A DNA stretch of 44,815 nucleotides, from positions 1 to 44,815 of the IMG/VR virus record IMGVR_UViG_3300050020_000110. The stretch is one strand, 5' to 3'. Positions 6,704-16,200 of this stretch are shown one piece after another (positions within the stretch are counted from its first letter, which is position 1; the number at the start of each line of letters is the position of its first letter). Source of the stretch: a virus. Both the position numbers and the translations under genes were made by a program. The notes under the pieces were generated by a model. The model was given only the letters and a program-made list of their open reading frames with translations. It was not told the origin of the DNA and did no database searches.

Positions 6704-6846
6704 TTTTTCACGGTTTGCGTCCTTTTCACGCCCTCCACCGTAAGGATGGTTTTTCGATAATTTTAGTTTTTAATCAGCATTTCACTGATAGTGTTTTATG
6801 CGACCAAAGTTGGTCATCTCATGTCAAAAAACGATTTTTGATTTTG
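6704..6846. other. Intergenic spacer between tRNA-like genes, with two palindromes
   Basis: No convincing gene. GACCAA-AG-TTGGTC at 6802-6815 is a compact inverted repeat. TCAAAAA-ACGA-TTTTTGA at 6824-6841 is a perfect 7-base stem that could stop transcription or be a processing hairpin. Confidence 0.35.
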
Positions 6847-6946
6847 TGGAGAGTAAGGGAGTCGAACCCTCTTCGATACAGTTAATGCTTGGCTATCGCA
6901 TCCTATATGTCCGTCTTCAGCAGCAACTACTTTATGCTAACTCTCC
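6847..6946 (-). tRNA. Oversized tRNA-like gene with long central region
   Basis: On the minus strand the acceptor arms GGAGAGT and ACTCTCC pair perfectly, and the T arm is GAGGG, loop TTCGACT, CCCTT. A small D arm GCA/TGC follows the TA linker. About 50 bases separate the D and T arms. They contain a CGATA/TATCG stem with a 15-base loop but no standard 5-7-5 anticodon arm that I can find. At 100 bases it exceeds normal serine, leucine or tyrosine tRNAs. It could be a class II tRNA with an insertion, a decayed copy, or a tRNA-like RNA. Confidence 0.45.
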
Positions 6947-6952
6947 GTGGGA

Positions 6953-7252
6953 TTAGGATACTTTCGAAAGTATATGCCAAGTGAGAAATCCTAGTAGGTA
7001 GCAGATACCTCCGAACAAGAAAAAGGTTGCTGTGGGGTTATTCCGAATCCAATTGTCAAACTCCCAATTGATGTATCTCAAAATAGCACTGAACGGAGGT
7101 CGTATCTCTGACTCAGACTTTTCAAGTATTACGCCTTTCTCGGTGATAACTGCGTAACGAGTTTCTTTCGCATCTTCAAAGATGTCTACGATGTAGACAA
7201 TTACTAAGGTATTTTTCAACCTTACGTTTGTGTTTAGTCGGTACTTTGCCAT
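6953..7252 (-). CDS. Hypothetical protein with C-terminal membrane anchor, 99 aa
   Basis: Starts MAKYRLNTNVRLKNTLVIVY. The first 70 residues look like a small beta-rich domain (TRYAVITEKGVILEKSESEI). A hydrophobic segment near residues 75-95 (FFLFGGICYLLGFLTW) would anchor it in the inner membrane with the N-terminal part in the cytoplasm. Family unknown. Second gene of the early operon, eight bases after the stop of the preceding gene. Confidence 0.6.
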   Translation of the reverse strand: MAKYRLNTNVRLKNTLVIVYIVDIFEDAKETRYAVITEKGVILEKSESEIRPPFSAILRYINWEFDNWIRNNPTATFFLFGGICYLLGFLTWHILSKVS

Positions 7253-7259
7253 AATTGAA

Positions 7260-7496
7260 TTATTTAACTCTTGTTACTCTAGTTCCACCAGGATAGGCTA
7301 CCTCTGATACTTTGAATAGTCTGCCTTTTTCAGCGATATGGTCAACGCCGTAGAGTTCTTCTTCGGCACGATAGATGCGCTGGACTGCTTGTCTTGCTGC
7401 GCTGGCGGTTGTAGTTTCTTTTGAGAGGTCTACCGATTCGCCATCAGGCAGAGCTTCGATAGTAGCTTTTAAGTCGGGAATCATTATAGGATTCAT
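7260..7496 (-). CDS. Hypothetical early protein, 78 aa (first gene of the early operon)
   Basis: Starts MNPIMIPDLKATIEALPDGE and ends GGTRVTRVK. It has an acidic head, an Ala-rich helix (TTTASAARQAVQRIYRAEEE) and a beta C-terminus ending in basic residues (FKVSEVAYPGGTRVTR). This could be a small DNA-binding or adaptor fold, but no family is recognised. I chose ATG 7496 over 7550 because a promoter -7 box lies at 7537-7544. The longer form would start inside or too close to it. Confidence 0.65.
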   Translation of the reverse strand: MNPIMIPDLKATIEALPDGESVDLSKETTTASAARQAVQRIYRAEEELYGVDHIAEKGRLFKVSEVAYPGGTRVTRVK

Positions 7497-7536
7497 ATTG
7501 TTTGTTTTAATAAGTGATACATTGTATAAGACATTG

Positions 7537-7566
7537 CAAATATACGGCAAGGTTTTATATCCACAA
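7537..7566 (-). promoter_or_regulatory. Bacteroidetes-type promoter of the early operon
   Basis: On the minus strand TATATTTG (7544-7537) matches the -7 box TAnnTTTG. A TTG at 7566-7564 lies about 20 bases upstream, as expected for the -33 element. The start of the 78-residue gene follows about 40 bases downstream. Confidence 0.6.
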
Positions 7567-7630
7567 TAGTTTATATGTTAAACTTTCAATTTAATTTGAA
7601 AATAATTATAAACTACTGAAAATCAAGACA

Positions 7631-7659
7631 TAAAAATAGCGGAACTTCACAGCCCCGCT
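7631..7659 (-). terminator. Rho-independent terminator at the end of the lysis operon
   Basis: On the minus strand AGCGG pairs with CCGCT across a loop of about a dozen bases, followed by ATTTTT. It lies about 45 bases after the stop of the spanin-like gene and before the early promoter, separating late from early transcription. Confidence 0.65.
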
Positions 7660-7703
7660 AGTCTCAACCTTAAAACTAAAATTATGAAAAACCACATCCA
7701 AAT

Positions 7704-8150
7704 TTATATTATCTTCCTCCACTTTAAAATGCCGTAAGCTACAGCTAAAGCTAAGAGTATGTAATCGACCCAACCGAGCCATTTTGTTCTATTCACAGTT
7801 TTGTAAACCGTTTCTGTTTTATATGTTGTTTTTACCAACTGTTTTATGTCGCGCACCTTGGTATCTTTGGTAATAACTTTAGACGGGATAAAGCCCTTAT
7901 TCTCTATAGAGTGGTGCAACAGTCCCAATGAATCAATCGAAGCGTAGGAGAAAGCTAAATCGGTAGTCAGGAATGAATACTTCACAGCAATCACGCTTTG
8001 TTTTTGTGGCAAGTACTTTATAAGAGTATCTCTTACGGTTATCCTGACAACGCTGTCGTGCCATCTGTCGACGTATTGTGTATTGTGAATAGGTTTACAC
8101 CCAAACAGTAGAACGAGGGCTAATAAGCCCAACAAATAAGTTTTTTTCAT
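7704..8150 (-). CDS. Probable unimolecular spanin (outer-membrane lipoprotein with C-terminal TM segment)
   Basis: 148 residues. The N-terminus is a lipoprotein signal with lipobox LFGC (Cys18). The C-terminus has a hydrophobic segment near residues 124-143 (WVDYILLALAVAYGILKW) followed by a basic end. A lipid-anchored head plus an inner-membrane tail joined by a periplasmic, charged central region is the defining layout of u-spanins. These fuse the inner and outer membranes in the last step of lysis. It follows the endolysin gene by about 50 bases and precedes a terminator, as expected. No sequence family is recognised; the call rests on topology and position. Confidence 0.7.
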   Translation of the reverse strand: MKKTYLLGLLALVLLFGCKPIHNTQYVDRWHDSVVRITVRDTLIKYLPQKQSVIAVKYSFLTTDLAFSYASIDSLGLLHHSIENKGFIPSKVITKDTKVRDIKQLVKTTYKTETVYKTVNRTKWLGWVDYILLALAVAYGILKWRKII

Positions 8151-8202
8151 ACAAATGCTAAGTTAAACATTAATTGTATCTCTATGATAATTTCTTCGTA
8201 GT

Positions 8203-8769
8203 TCATACTTCATGGTATTTATTAAAGGCTTTCTCCATTGATACGTTGTAGGGTTCACGCCCGTACTTAGCCGCTAAAGCCTTATAGCCTGAACCGTTGT
8301 AGATTGTTGCTACACCATCAAAATCAAGCGATTTTATACAGGATTGCAGTTTTACATCCGTTGCAATAAACTTGCATATCTGCCATATTTGTCGGTCAAG
8401 CCCCTTCTTTGCATCATCCCACATCTCACCTACGGTTTTATAGCCAAGCCGAGCGTAATGGAAGCCCATTATCTGCCCCAACCCTATTGACGTGCTCTCC
8501 ATTGCGGCATTCGGATTTTCCGAGAAAGCATTGTTGAAAGCATCCCACTCTTCGGATTGAACATCGACCTTATTGAGCGACCAAAGCCCCGATGGAGCAT
8601 AGAGGGCTTTCTTTTTGAACCATGCTGGTTCAAACTGGATAATTATCTTTCCGGTTTTGGAATCAAATCCCAGTCCTCCAGTTTCAACAGAAATGAAGGC
8701 TGCAACAGCCGCCCAATCCAAACTGAAAAGAGCTGCAATAGTTTTTATTAAAGGGATAATTATTTTCAT
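8203..8769 (-). CDS. N-acetylmuramidase endolysin (DUF3380 family)
   Basis: 188 residues. AFISVETGGLGFDSKTGK near residues 25-42 carries the presumed catalytic glutamate (E29). IIQFEPAWFKKK, ESTSIGLGQIMGFHYARLGY and a C-terminal IYNGSGYKALAAKYG are the conserved blocks of the DUF3380 N-acetylmuramidase fold. It would cut the glycan strands of peptidoglycan at lysis. There is no signal peptide with a clear cleavage site, but the N-terminus is hydrophobic (MKIIIPLIKTIAALFSL), so a signal-arrest form is conceivable. Start and stop overlap the next gene upstream. Confidence 0.88.
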   Translation of the reverse strand: MKIIIPLIKTIAALFSLDWAAVAAFISVETGGLGFDSKTGKIIIQFEPAWFKKKALYAPSGLWSLNKVDVQSEEWDAFNNAFSENPNAAMESTSIGLGQIMGFHYARLGYKTVGEMWDDAKKGLDRQIWQICKFIATDVKLQSCIKSLDFDGVATIYNGSGYKALAAKYGREPYNVSMEKAFNKYHEV

Positions 8770-9071
8770 GGCTTATGAGATGTGATGAAAGTGTTAGTAG
8801 CATTGATTACTTGCATAGATACCGTATCTAGTTTCTCAAAAAATTTAGAATGATCCTCTCGGTTATCCTTTTTTGTTTCAGCAAGGATATTTTTTATGTC
8901 CGTGAAGGTATCTTTGTTATCCTCTTTGTGCTCTGTTACCTCTTTTTGTAAAGAAATATATCTTTCGTTTATCTCTGCGATTCTTACATTTATAGAGATA
9001 GCAAAAGCGATTAATGCACTGCCATTAAATACAATAATGCCTATAATGGCAATCCATTGAGTAACATCCAT
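8766..9071 (-). CDS. Membrane-anchored coiled-coil protein of the lysis operon, 101 aa
   Basis: A single N-terminal membrane segment (WIAIIGIIVFNGSALIAFAI, about residues 6-25) is followed by a charged helical region with heptad-like spacing (EINERYISLQKEVTEHKEDN). That topology fits a class III-like holin or an inner-membrane spanin. Adjacent genes supply a two-pass holin candidate and a u-spanin, so its exact job is open. The stop overlaps the endolysin start by ATGA. Confidence 0.6.
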   Translation of the reverse strand: MDVTQWIAIIGIIVFNGSALIAFAISINVRIAEINERYISLQKEVTEHKEDNKDTFTDIKNILAETKKDNREDHSKFFEKLDTVSMQVINATNTFITSHKP

Positions 9072-9128
9072 AATTGATAACTTTTTTATTCCGTAAATAT
9101 AAAGATAATTTTCTTTTTAGAAAACTTT

Positions 9129-9452
9129 TTACTGATTATTTTCAGGATTATTTTCTTTTTTGTCAACTTCTACGCTTGTTTCTTTTGTTGTAGTAGTTGA
9201 TTTAGTGCTAGTTGGGAGTTTATTAAAGAACTCTGCCGTAATAGCCCCTAAGCAAAAAAGAATAATAAATAGCAAGTATAGGAGTACGGTTTCATCAATT
9301 TTTCCACCGTTCATGCTGCCTACTATCATTTTATAAAAGAACCAAAGGCATACATATAATGCTATTGCCTTTCTGCTCGCTTCGCCTTTTTGGTCTTGAA
9401 AAAATCCGGCAAACCATTTTATTAGCTTGATAAACCAGTTGTCTTCTTTCAT
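9129..9452 (-). CDS. Two-pass membrane protein, likely holin
   Basis: 107 residues with an amphipathic N-terminus (WFIKLIKWFAGFFQD), two predicted membrane segments (AIALYVCLWFFYKMIVG and LLYLLFIILFCLGAITAEF) and a charged, Thr/Glu/Asn-rich tail. This is the shape of class II holins or Bacteroidetes phage holin-like proteins that open the membrane for lysis. Position directly upstream of the endolysin group supports the call. The start overlaps the stop of the 96-residue gene (ATGA). Confidence 0.65.
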   Translation of the reverse strand: MKEDNWFIKLIKWFAGFFQDQKGEASRKAIALYVCLWFFYKMIVGSMNGGKIDETVLLYLLFIILFCLGAITAEFFNKLPTSTKSTTTTKETSVEVDKKENNPENNQ

Positions 9453-9739
9453 TTTATGCCTCCCAAGATCGATAGTAATTGACCGGATACAATCACACCG
9501 TAGATTTCGGTATTCAATACCGCATCTTCAATCAGTTTAAAGTCGGCATCGTCCACCTCAACAAATGGTTCTGTAAATAATCTTTGAGCCAAGGAAAAGC
9601 ATTTTAGTTTTCCTCCTTCTTTATTTGATAGGACGATGTTTGATAAAGCTTCTCCAATAGTCAGAGATGCGTTATTTTCTGTCTTTAAATCTTCACCTTT
9701 GAAATTAATTAATACTTCTTTTGTCTGAATTGATTTCAT
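9449..9739 (-). CDS. Hypothetical protein, 96 aa, first gene of the lysis operon
   Basis: Starts MKSIQTKEVLINFKGEDLKT. The layout (KGEDLKTENNASLTIGEALSNIVL, then SLAQRLFTEPFVEVDDADFKLIEDAV, then GVIVSGQLLSILGG) matches small proteins that occur beside tail-fibre and lysis genes in many phages, but the role is unknown to me. The upstream start at 9790 is unlikely because the promoter box at 9768-9775 falls in that extension. Confidence 0.65.
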   Translation of the reverse strand: MKSIQTKEVLINFKGEDLKTENNASLTIGEALSNIVLSNKEGGKLKCFSLAQRLFTEPFVEVDDADFKLIEDAVLNTEIYGVIVSGQLLSILGGIK

Positions 9740-9767
9740 ATTTTTATTTTTTAATTGATTAATTCTG

Positions 9768-9775
9768 CAAATATA
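9768..9775 (-). promoter_or_regulatory. Promoter -7 box for the lysis genes
   Basis: On the minus strand TATATTTG (TAnnTTTG) lies 29 bases upstream of the ATG at 9739, between the tail-fibre stop and the lysis operon. The -33 element is less clear. Confidence 0.5.
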
Positions 9776-9790
9776 ATAATTTATTGGCAA

Positions 9791-12700
9791 TTAAGCCACT
9801 TTTTTGAATATAGTTTCAACGTTATAAGTACAGCCTGTAAATGTTCCAGTTGTTGCAATAGTTATTGTTGAACTTGCTTTACATCTAATATGTAATGGTG
9901 TACCCTCATAAGGTACTGCACCATTTGCAAAGTTTACAATAGCTAAATGTGCTCCAGCGAGAGATGAAAATGGCAGGGTTAATGTTCTTGCAGTATTTCC
10001 TTCATCTGTATATGCAACTGTAACTGTAAAGTTTTCAGCACTAGAAGTTGTTACCAGAACATTTGCAGATACTTCGAACGATGCGTCTACCGCACCAAGA
10101 GTGTAGGTTTGAACGGAAGCATTAGCAGCAGTTTGCGCTGTAGCTCTCCCTGTTTGTGACATAACGAATTTCCTACGAACAGCATTTGTAGTTATTGTTC
10201 CGTAATAATCATCAGTAAAAAATTCAATAGCTCCAACTTCTGGCGTTGTTAATAACGCTCCGGATGTAAATTTAAGAGGAGCTGTAGAGGCTGTTGCTGT
10301 ACCTGATTTTAGATGTAGGACTGCTGTCGGAGCGGTTACTCCGATACCCACGTTACCACCTTGTCTAACATACAAACCAACCCCACCAATTGCTACCGAA
10401 TCTCCAGCATTTCCTAACCATAAATAACTATTTGCTGTTGTTGAATTATAGGTATACCCAATAACTCCTGATTCTCCAATACTTGTACTTCTTCCTATTC
10501 CAGTATATATATAGTTTCCACTTGTTAAACTAGGGGCGTATATTTCTGACAATTTAGCTGAAGCTGTACCAGTCGTTCCAACACTAAATAAAGAACCAGG
10601 TGCCGTCGTTCCGATGCCGACGCTGCCGCCCGCAGAGTTTAAACTAAGGGTATTATTAGTGTTAAACTCAATTCTGTTTGAACTTGCATCTAAGGCACTT
10701 CCTACATAATCACCTCCAATTATTAACTTTAATCGAGGCGCTGTACCAAGTCTGTTATTTCCGAAGTTAACAGTATTGGTTGTATTATCTGCAAACCATG
10801 TTGTTCCATTATAGTTTGCACCATCCGCAATATAGTCAGTATTAAATATATCAAACTTTCCAGTAGTTCCCGTAGGAGTCCCTTTTGGCATTATATAAAA
10901 TCTACTCGCATTTGTTGTTGCGGGTTGAACATTTACGATTGCATTAGTGCCACCTGACTGAATGACGATATTATTTGCATATGATGCAATCGTTTGTGTT
11001 GCAATAGCTCCTGAACCTATACCAATACTTGTTCCAAAATATCCTGTTCGTGGGCATGTTGCACCACTTGCTCCGATATCGTAAGTATTGTTTGACGTAA
11101 ATACCATATTACCAGTGAAGCCACTGGTACCATTTACTTCGAGTATGTATGTGGGCGCCGTCGTCCCAATGCCGACCCTATGATTAGCCGAATCCACAAA
11201 GAGAGAATTTGTATCTACAGTAAGTGCTGGAAATGTAAATCTTCCTACAGTTGTCTGTGGGGTTGTTTGGTCTAACTTTAATCTTGCGTCTAATTGAGTC
11301 TGTATTGCACTTGTTACTCCTTTGACATATGAAAGTTCAGTGAGTGAAGGATATGTTGCAACGGCTAATGTACCAATTGCGCTTCCACTTGTCCAATATG
11401 CTAACTCGTTAATTGTACCTGTGCCTGTTACTGGATTGGTTAATGCAGCTTGAAATGTAGTTGATAAGCTTACGCCGGCAACAGTTGGCATGTTGGTAAA
11501 TTCTCCATCTGTTGCCCAAATTTTTGTAAGTCTGCTACCCGTCAGTCCTATTGTTTGACCTACTGTTTGGTCGGTAAGAACTAACCCTGATGGCAAATGA
11601 CTTAATGCTATTGCACGAGTCTTTAAACTTAACGTTGCGGCATCATAATAAGTAAATTGGCTGTCAGTTGGGGTTTCTTGTATGGTTGCAATTTTCAGTT
11701 CGTAACCTACATCACCAACTCTAGCATACCCGTCTTTGTCGAACACTAATCGACCATCATTTACACCGTCATATAATTTGGCTCGTATGCCAACAAAAGC
11801 TCCTGTAGCAAGTCCCGCAACAGCTCCATCACGAAGTATTATTTCATCTTTAGTGGTATAGACTTGTTCTGCATGAGTTTCATAAGAACTACCTACTTGG
11901 GAAATACTCTCGACATGTAATACTCCTGCATTATCTAAATTAATAGACTTTGTAAGGTCTGGACTTTTTAAAGTAGAATCGTTACCAGCAATATGTTTGA
12001 GCGAAATTGCACTAGCTATATCGGTATCGGCTTTTACTGTTGCTAAAGAGACTGCATCACTTGGAGCATGTGCAACTCCTGAATGTGTATAACCCGCCTT
12101 TGCTTGTGCTGCCGTAACTGCATTGGCTCCTCCTGTGTCAAGTCCTTGATCTGTTCCTTGGGTATGCTTCAAATCGACGGCACTTTCTACATTTGATGTA
12201 GTTATTTTGGTAGTCTTAGATAAAAAATCATTCGTTATCCAAGCCCAGGCAGAGCCTGTCCAACTCAAGATGCCCACCGCTTTAGTGATTGAGGCTTCTT
12301 TCAACCCAACGGCTGTGGTTAAGGCATCAAGCGCTGTTTGTAACCCTTGCACTATTGCTATGGCGATCTGTTTACCCAACTTTGGTTTTACGAGATATGC
12401 AGATACAGACTCCCACAGAGTTGTGCCCTCCGGATTTGGTTGCCCCCAGTAATCATTGTTTAAAGTGTTAGATTGAGTGAAAGGAGTTTCGTTCTTTTGT
12501 AAAGCGATCTCATACACTCCTAAACCCATATCAGTAGCTTCTTTCAAATCCACTTTAGCTCCGTTAGCCCTTTTGTAGTTTACTGTTACGGAATTATCAT
12601 CAGTTATGCTGACGTAGCTTAACAAGAAAACAGCATTCGTAAGTTCCCACATCCAAGTCGGGATACCGATATTGTCCCCAATGGTCAACTTCTTTTCAGC

Positions 12701-13258
12701 ATACGGCATTCCGTAAGTTTGATCGTTTGAGAACTGCTGGTCTTGGAAGTCCTGTGTGCTTATTTTACTCTCGAAGCCATCAGGTTTGAATCCACACTCC
12801 ACATCAATGTAGAAAGTAGTCGTAGAGGCATTAAAGAACACCATGTTGAAGTCGTTGCTCTCATTGGTGTAAGCAATTCTTTTTAGGTCTGCCGTGTAAG
12901 CAGGGTTCCTTTCATACTCTACTGATTTAGCTAACTTAGTACTTGCGTACCAAAGCTCAAACCAAACAAAGTCATTTGCTGACCCGATGTTAGTCGTACA
13001 CTCGCAGTAACTGAAATAGGATATTGAGTTTTTAACACACTCAATAGATGAACCTACCTGCCCATTCTGATTGAACATTTTCAGGTATATCTTCGTAGCA
13101 CTGAGAGCGTAGGTATCACTTATCCTAAACTGTATCGGGGTATCTCCGTTCAGTTTAGGGATGTATGCTTGCTGTTGAGGATAAAATCCCACTTCCTCTA
13201 TATCACCGAAGTGAATAGGGCAGAGCGTTGGGATTAGTATTTCTGTTGAGTATATCAT
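9791..13258 (-). CDS. Tail fibre / receptor-binding protein, 1155 aa
   Basis: The first 230 residues form a baseplate-attachment-like domain (NGDTPIQFRISDTYALSATKI, FDVECGF-like strands). The middle is low-complexity, Ala/Thr/Ser-rich, with helical linkers. Toward the C-terminus there are at least four repeats of the form VGIGTTAP (near HRVGIGTTAPTYILEV, GGSVGIGTTAPGSLF, GGNVGIGVTAPTAVLH), typical of trimeric fibre shafts in Bacteroidetes phages. The end (YTLGAVDASFEVSANVLVTT to YNVETIFKKVA) looks like a beta-sandwich tip that could bind the receptor. The start overlaps the stop of the tail-tip gene (ATGA). Confidence 0.82.
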   Translation of the reverse strand: MIYSTEILIPTLCPIHFGDIEEVGFYPQQQAYIPKLNGDTPIQFRISDTYALSATKIYLKMFNQNGQVGSSIECVKNSISYFSYCECTTNIGSANDFVWFELWYASTKLAKSVEYERNPAYTADLKRIAYTNESNDFNMVFFNASTTTFYIDVECGFKPDGFESKISTQDFQDQQFSNDQTYGMPYAEKKLTIGDNIGIPTWMWELTNAVFLLSYVSITDDNSVTVNYKRANGAKVDLKEATDMGLGVYEIALQKNETPFTQSNTLNNDYWGQPNPEGTTLWESVSAYLVKPKLGKQIAIAIVQGLQTALDALTTAVGLKEASITKAVGILSWTGSAWAWITNDFLSKTTKITTSNVESAVDLKHTQGTDQGLDTGGANAVTAAQAKAGYTHSGVAHAPSDAVSLATVKADTDIASAISLKHIAGNDSTLKSPDLTKSINLDNAGVLHVESISQVGSSYETHAEQVYTTKDEIILRDGAVAGLATGAFVGIRAKLYDGVNDGRLVFDKDGYARVGDVGYELKIATIQETPTDSQFTYYDAATLSLKTRAIALSHLPSGLVLTDQTVGQTIGLTGSRLTKIWATDGEFTNMPTVAGVSLSTTFQAALTNPVTGTGTINELAYWTSGSAIGTLAVATYPSLTELSYVKGVTSAIQTQLDARLKLDQTTPQTTVGRFTFPALTVDTNSLFVDSANHRVGIGTTAPTYILEVNGTSGFTGNMVFTSNNTYDIGASGATCPRTGYFGTSIGIGSGAIATQTIASYANNIVIQSGGTNAIVNVQPATTNASRFYIMPKGTPTGTTGKFDIFNTDYIADGANYNGTTWFADNTTNTVNFGNNRLGTAPRLKLIIGGDYVGSALDASSNRIEFNTNNTLSLNSAGGSVGIGTTAPGSLFSVGTTGTASAKLSEIYAPSLTSGNYIYTGIGRSTSIGESGVIGYTYNSTTANSYLWLGNAGDSVAIGGVGLYVRQGGNVGIGVTAPTAVLHLKSGTATASTAPLKFTSGALLTTPEVGAIEFFTDDYYGTITTNAVRRKFVMSQTGRATAQTAANASVQTYTLGAVDASFEVSANVLVTTSSAENFTVTVAYTDEGNTARTLTLPFSSLAGAHLAIVNFANGAVPYEGTPLHIRCKASSTITIATTGTFTGCTYNVETIFKKVA

Positions 13259-16200
13259 AAGTCTTCAATTATTTCGCTAAAAATAGCCGTGTTTGTCCAA
13301 GGTGCTACATCATAGCCGGTCGCGCTTGGTTTAATGTGTAAAATGCCAGTATTATTATTCATAAATGCGCTCACATCGCCAAGCACAGTAGGGGCTGCCA
13401 ATGAATAAAAACTATAATCCGTACAATTTGGACAATTAATAATACCTCCACTACCTATATGTGTTAATTCCTTATTGAAGTTTATTTTTGTTATTAATGG
13501 ACTCCACAGACACCTATATCCTGCATTCTCAGGTGTATAGTCATATGAAATAAGCAGTACGGAACTCGGTATTGTGCAAATGCCCGTAAAACTGTTATTA
13601 ACTATACTTCCATACTCTATATGTTCTAATCGTATAGTCCCGTTATGATGAACATATTTAATGTTGGATAATTGCCCAGTGCCAGCATTCCAACCTAATG
13701 CTACTCTAGTGCAATTTCCAATATATGCCCAGTATGCGGCAAATGTGTTTACCACAATAGCATCGGTGCTTGCGGATGAATTGTTTACAATAACACAGCC
13801 AAATTCAAAAGTCCTTATGTCAAATCCGACAATAGTTGCCTGAATACCATAAGTTGTTGTCGGCATTGTTTGCAATTCACCAATAAAAGAAGTTCCCGTT
13901 TTTGACGTATAGAAAAAACATAGAATATTATTATAACCATTATCAGACCACGTAACACAGCCGCTATCAGGCGCACCATCGGTGGATACTACATCGTAGT
14001 GATTTGCAGTTCCTCCGTTTTGCCCTGTATAAGTAGTTTGAAAATGTGTAATAAGTCTATTTATGCCATCGGAAAGTCCAGTAATAAAATAACTTTCACC
14101 ACCTTCTAGTCGCACATAATTCGCCAAACTTCGCTTAAATCCAAAGGCGTATTTTTTATCCAAGTTGTCGTATCTTTGGAAAGCAGTAGCGATGTCTACA
14201 GGCTCTGTTTTTCTATTAAAATCCAAGGGGGCAACAAAAGCGTACATTCTCGGATCAGGCCACCACTTTTCTATTGATTTCGCTTGTAACTTCCACTGCT
14301 GTTTCTGTAATTCGCCAATATGACAAGCTGCGGTATTCACCCACCCTTTGAAAGATGTTCCTTTCTCAACTACTTCATAGTATCGGTACTTATCAGTTTT
14401 AAGACTGTTTAAGTTATCGAAGTTTATATCGGTGTCAAAGATAATAGAAATTGGCATAAAAACAGCATCCGCGTCAACAGTTGCTAAACTTTCAGATTCT
14501 TTAACTACTGCTGTTTCATATCCTAGTTGACTTTCGAGAGTAGAATTTATGTTAGTTGAGATAAAATCTATCGTTGCGCCACTCTTCCAATTGCTTATGG
14601 CTAAATAATTTTTGAAGCTATTCAGAATACGTTTTGGGCTAAAGGGAAGGTTGTAAGCAGTTGCCACATCACCCTGAAAACCGGCTTTTATTGAGCCTGT
14701 TGTTTTGTACAATTCGTAAGTTACCCCTCCAATCAACTGTAGCGATACATTTAGTTTTGTGATAATAATACTAGGTATAGTGGCGTACCCCAAAATATCA
14801 CCTAACGTAAATCGAAAATACATTGCGTTGCCTTCAAATTTACAATCAAACTCTGTTTCGAGCTGCCTTATATACTCCGTGTTCGTCAGTGTTTGAACAT
14901 CTTTGGATGTGTTTTTATAAGTGATGTAGTTCGGGCTCATGTGGGATACGCTGAAACCAATCCCTGTCGGAAGGAACACTCCCCCCGGAAAAGATATATC
15001 GATGTCAACAACCATCTTGTATGTGCCGAGAGATGGAAATATATAAAATAACACAGAGTCATCAAATAGGAATATCGCAGGAGTGTTTGAAGGGAAGATA
15101 AGGTTAGGCGCAGTTCCTGTGTTCGGACTTCGGCTACCTATTAAGTCTTTATTGATAAACTCTACGTCAGGGTTTGCTATACTTCCAGAGCCGGCTATTG
15201 AGCACAGCCTTAAATTAGTTCCTTGGCTAACTCCCGCAAACACCACCAACTTACTATCATTTTCAGTAGTCATGGTTGTGTCCGCAGTCGTTGATGGTTG
15301 TCTGTCGGATATAAGCTTGTCAATAGAATACATGTCAAGCACGTAAGGGTTTACTAAGTCTAACTCCTTATCTACTGTTGCGTTAGGTAGCGCGAAGTTG
15401 TTCTCACAGTTAAACGCTAGCAGTCCGTTGTCCACAAGATTTGTGGCATTCGATCCTACTTTTATCTTATTGTAGCAATGCTTTTCGTCAAATTCAGTTT
15501 GTACATTTACTGCATTGAGAGTAGCCATCAGATTATCACCAGGAACTACATCTTTCAGATAGAATTTATCCAAATAGTCGATAGTCATTATTTCGCCCGT
15601 GATGTCTATGCCTATCCCACCTTTGGGCGTACTTTCCCCGATACCGCACAATCCGTTTAGTGATTTCAGTGCAGTTTTTAGTGAGGTCTTTATCTTACCC
15701 GCAAATACCAATTGATTTATGTTCTGTATCGCTTGTTGACAAGACAACAGCGGGATTATATTAGTGTGTACTATGTTGTACACTAAAGAGGAGTTGGCAT
15801 CTACTTTAAGCAACAGTTGAGTTATCAGCCATTGGTAGGTAACTACGCAGAGTTTAGCCCCTGTTAGCCCCGCTGCCGCAGATGCTACCTTGATGTAAGT
15901 GCCATCGCACCCATCCATAGATGGTACGTGCGTATAGAAACCATTTATCTGAGACGCATATATCAATGACACGTACCAATCAGAGGCTAGGTCGAAAGTA
16001 TCCGTAAACTCAACCGTATCAAAATAGTCAGCGGTAAACTCCTGCGAGGAGTTTGGAGATACCTCTCTGATGGTCGTAAATGAGCTAAAGTTCGCAGTAT
16101 GTTTAACTAGACTGAAAACCCCACTAGGCGGGTATCCGATAAGGTATTCCATCAATACCCTACATTTTATTTTTGTCTTGACCACAAGTCCCGTGATAGT

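Noticed and set aside
9791-13258. Diversity-generating retroelement acting on the tail fibre
   Set aside because: No reverse transcriptase gene and no template repeat was found; the VGIGTTAP repeats are shaft repeats and not variable repeats.
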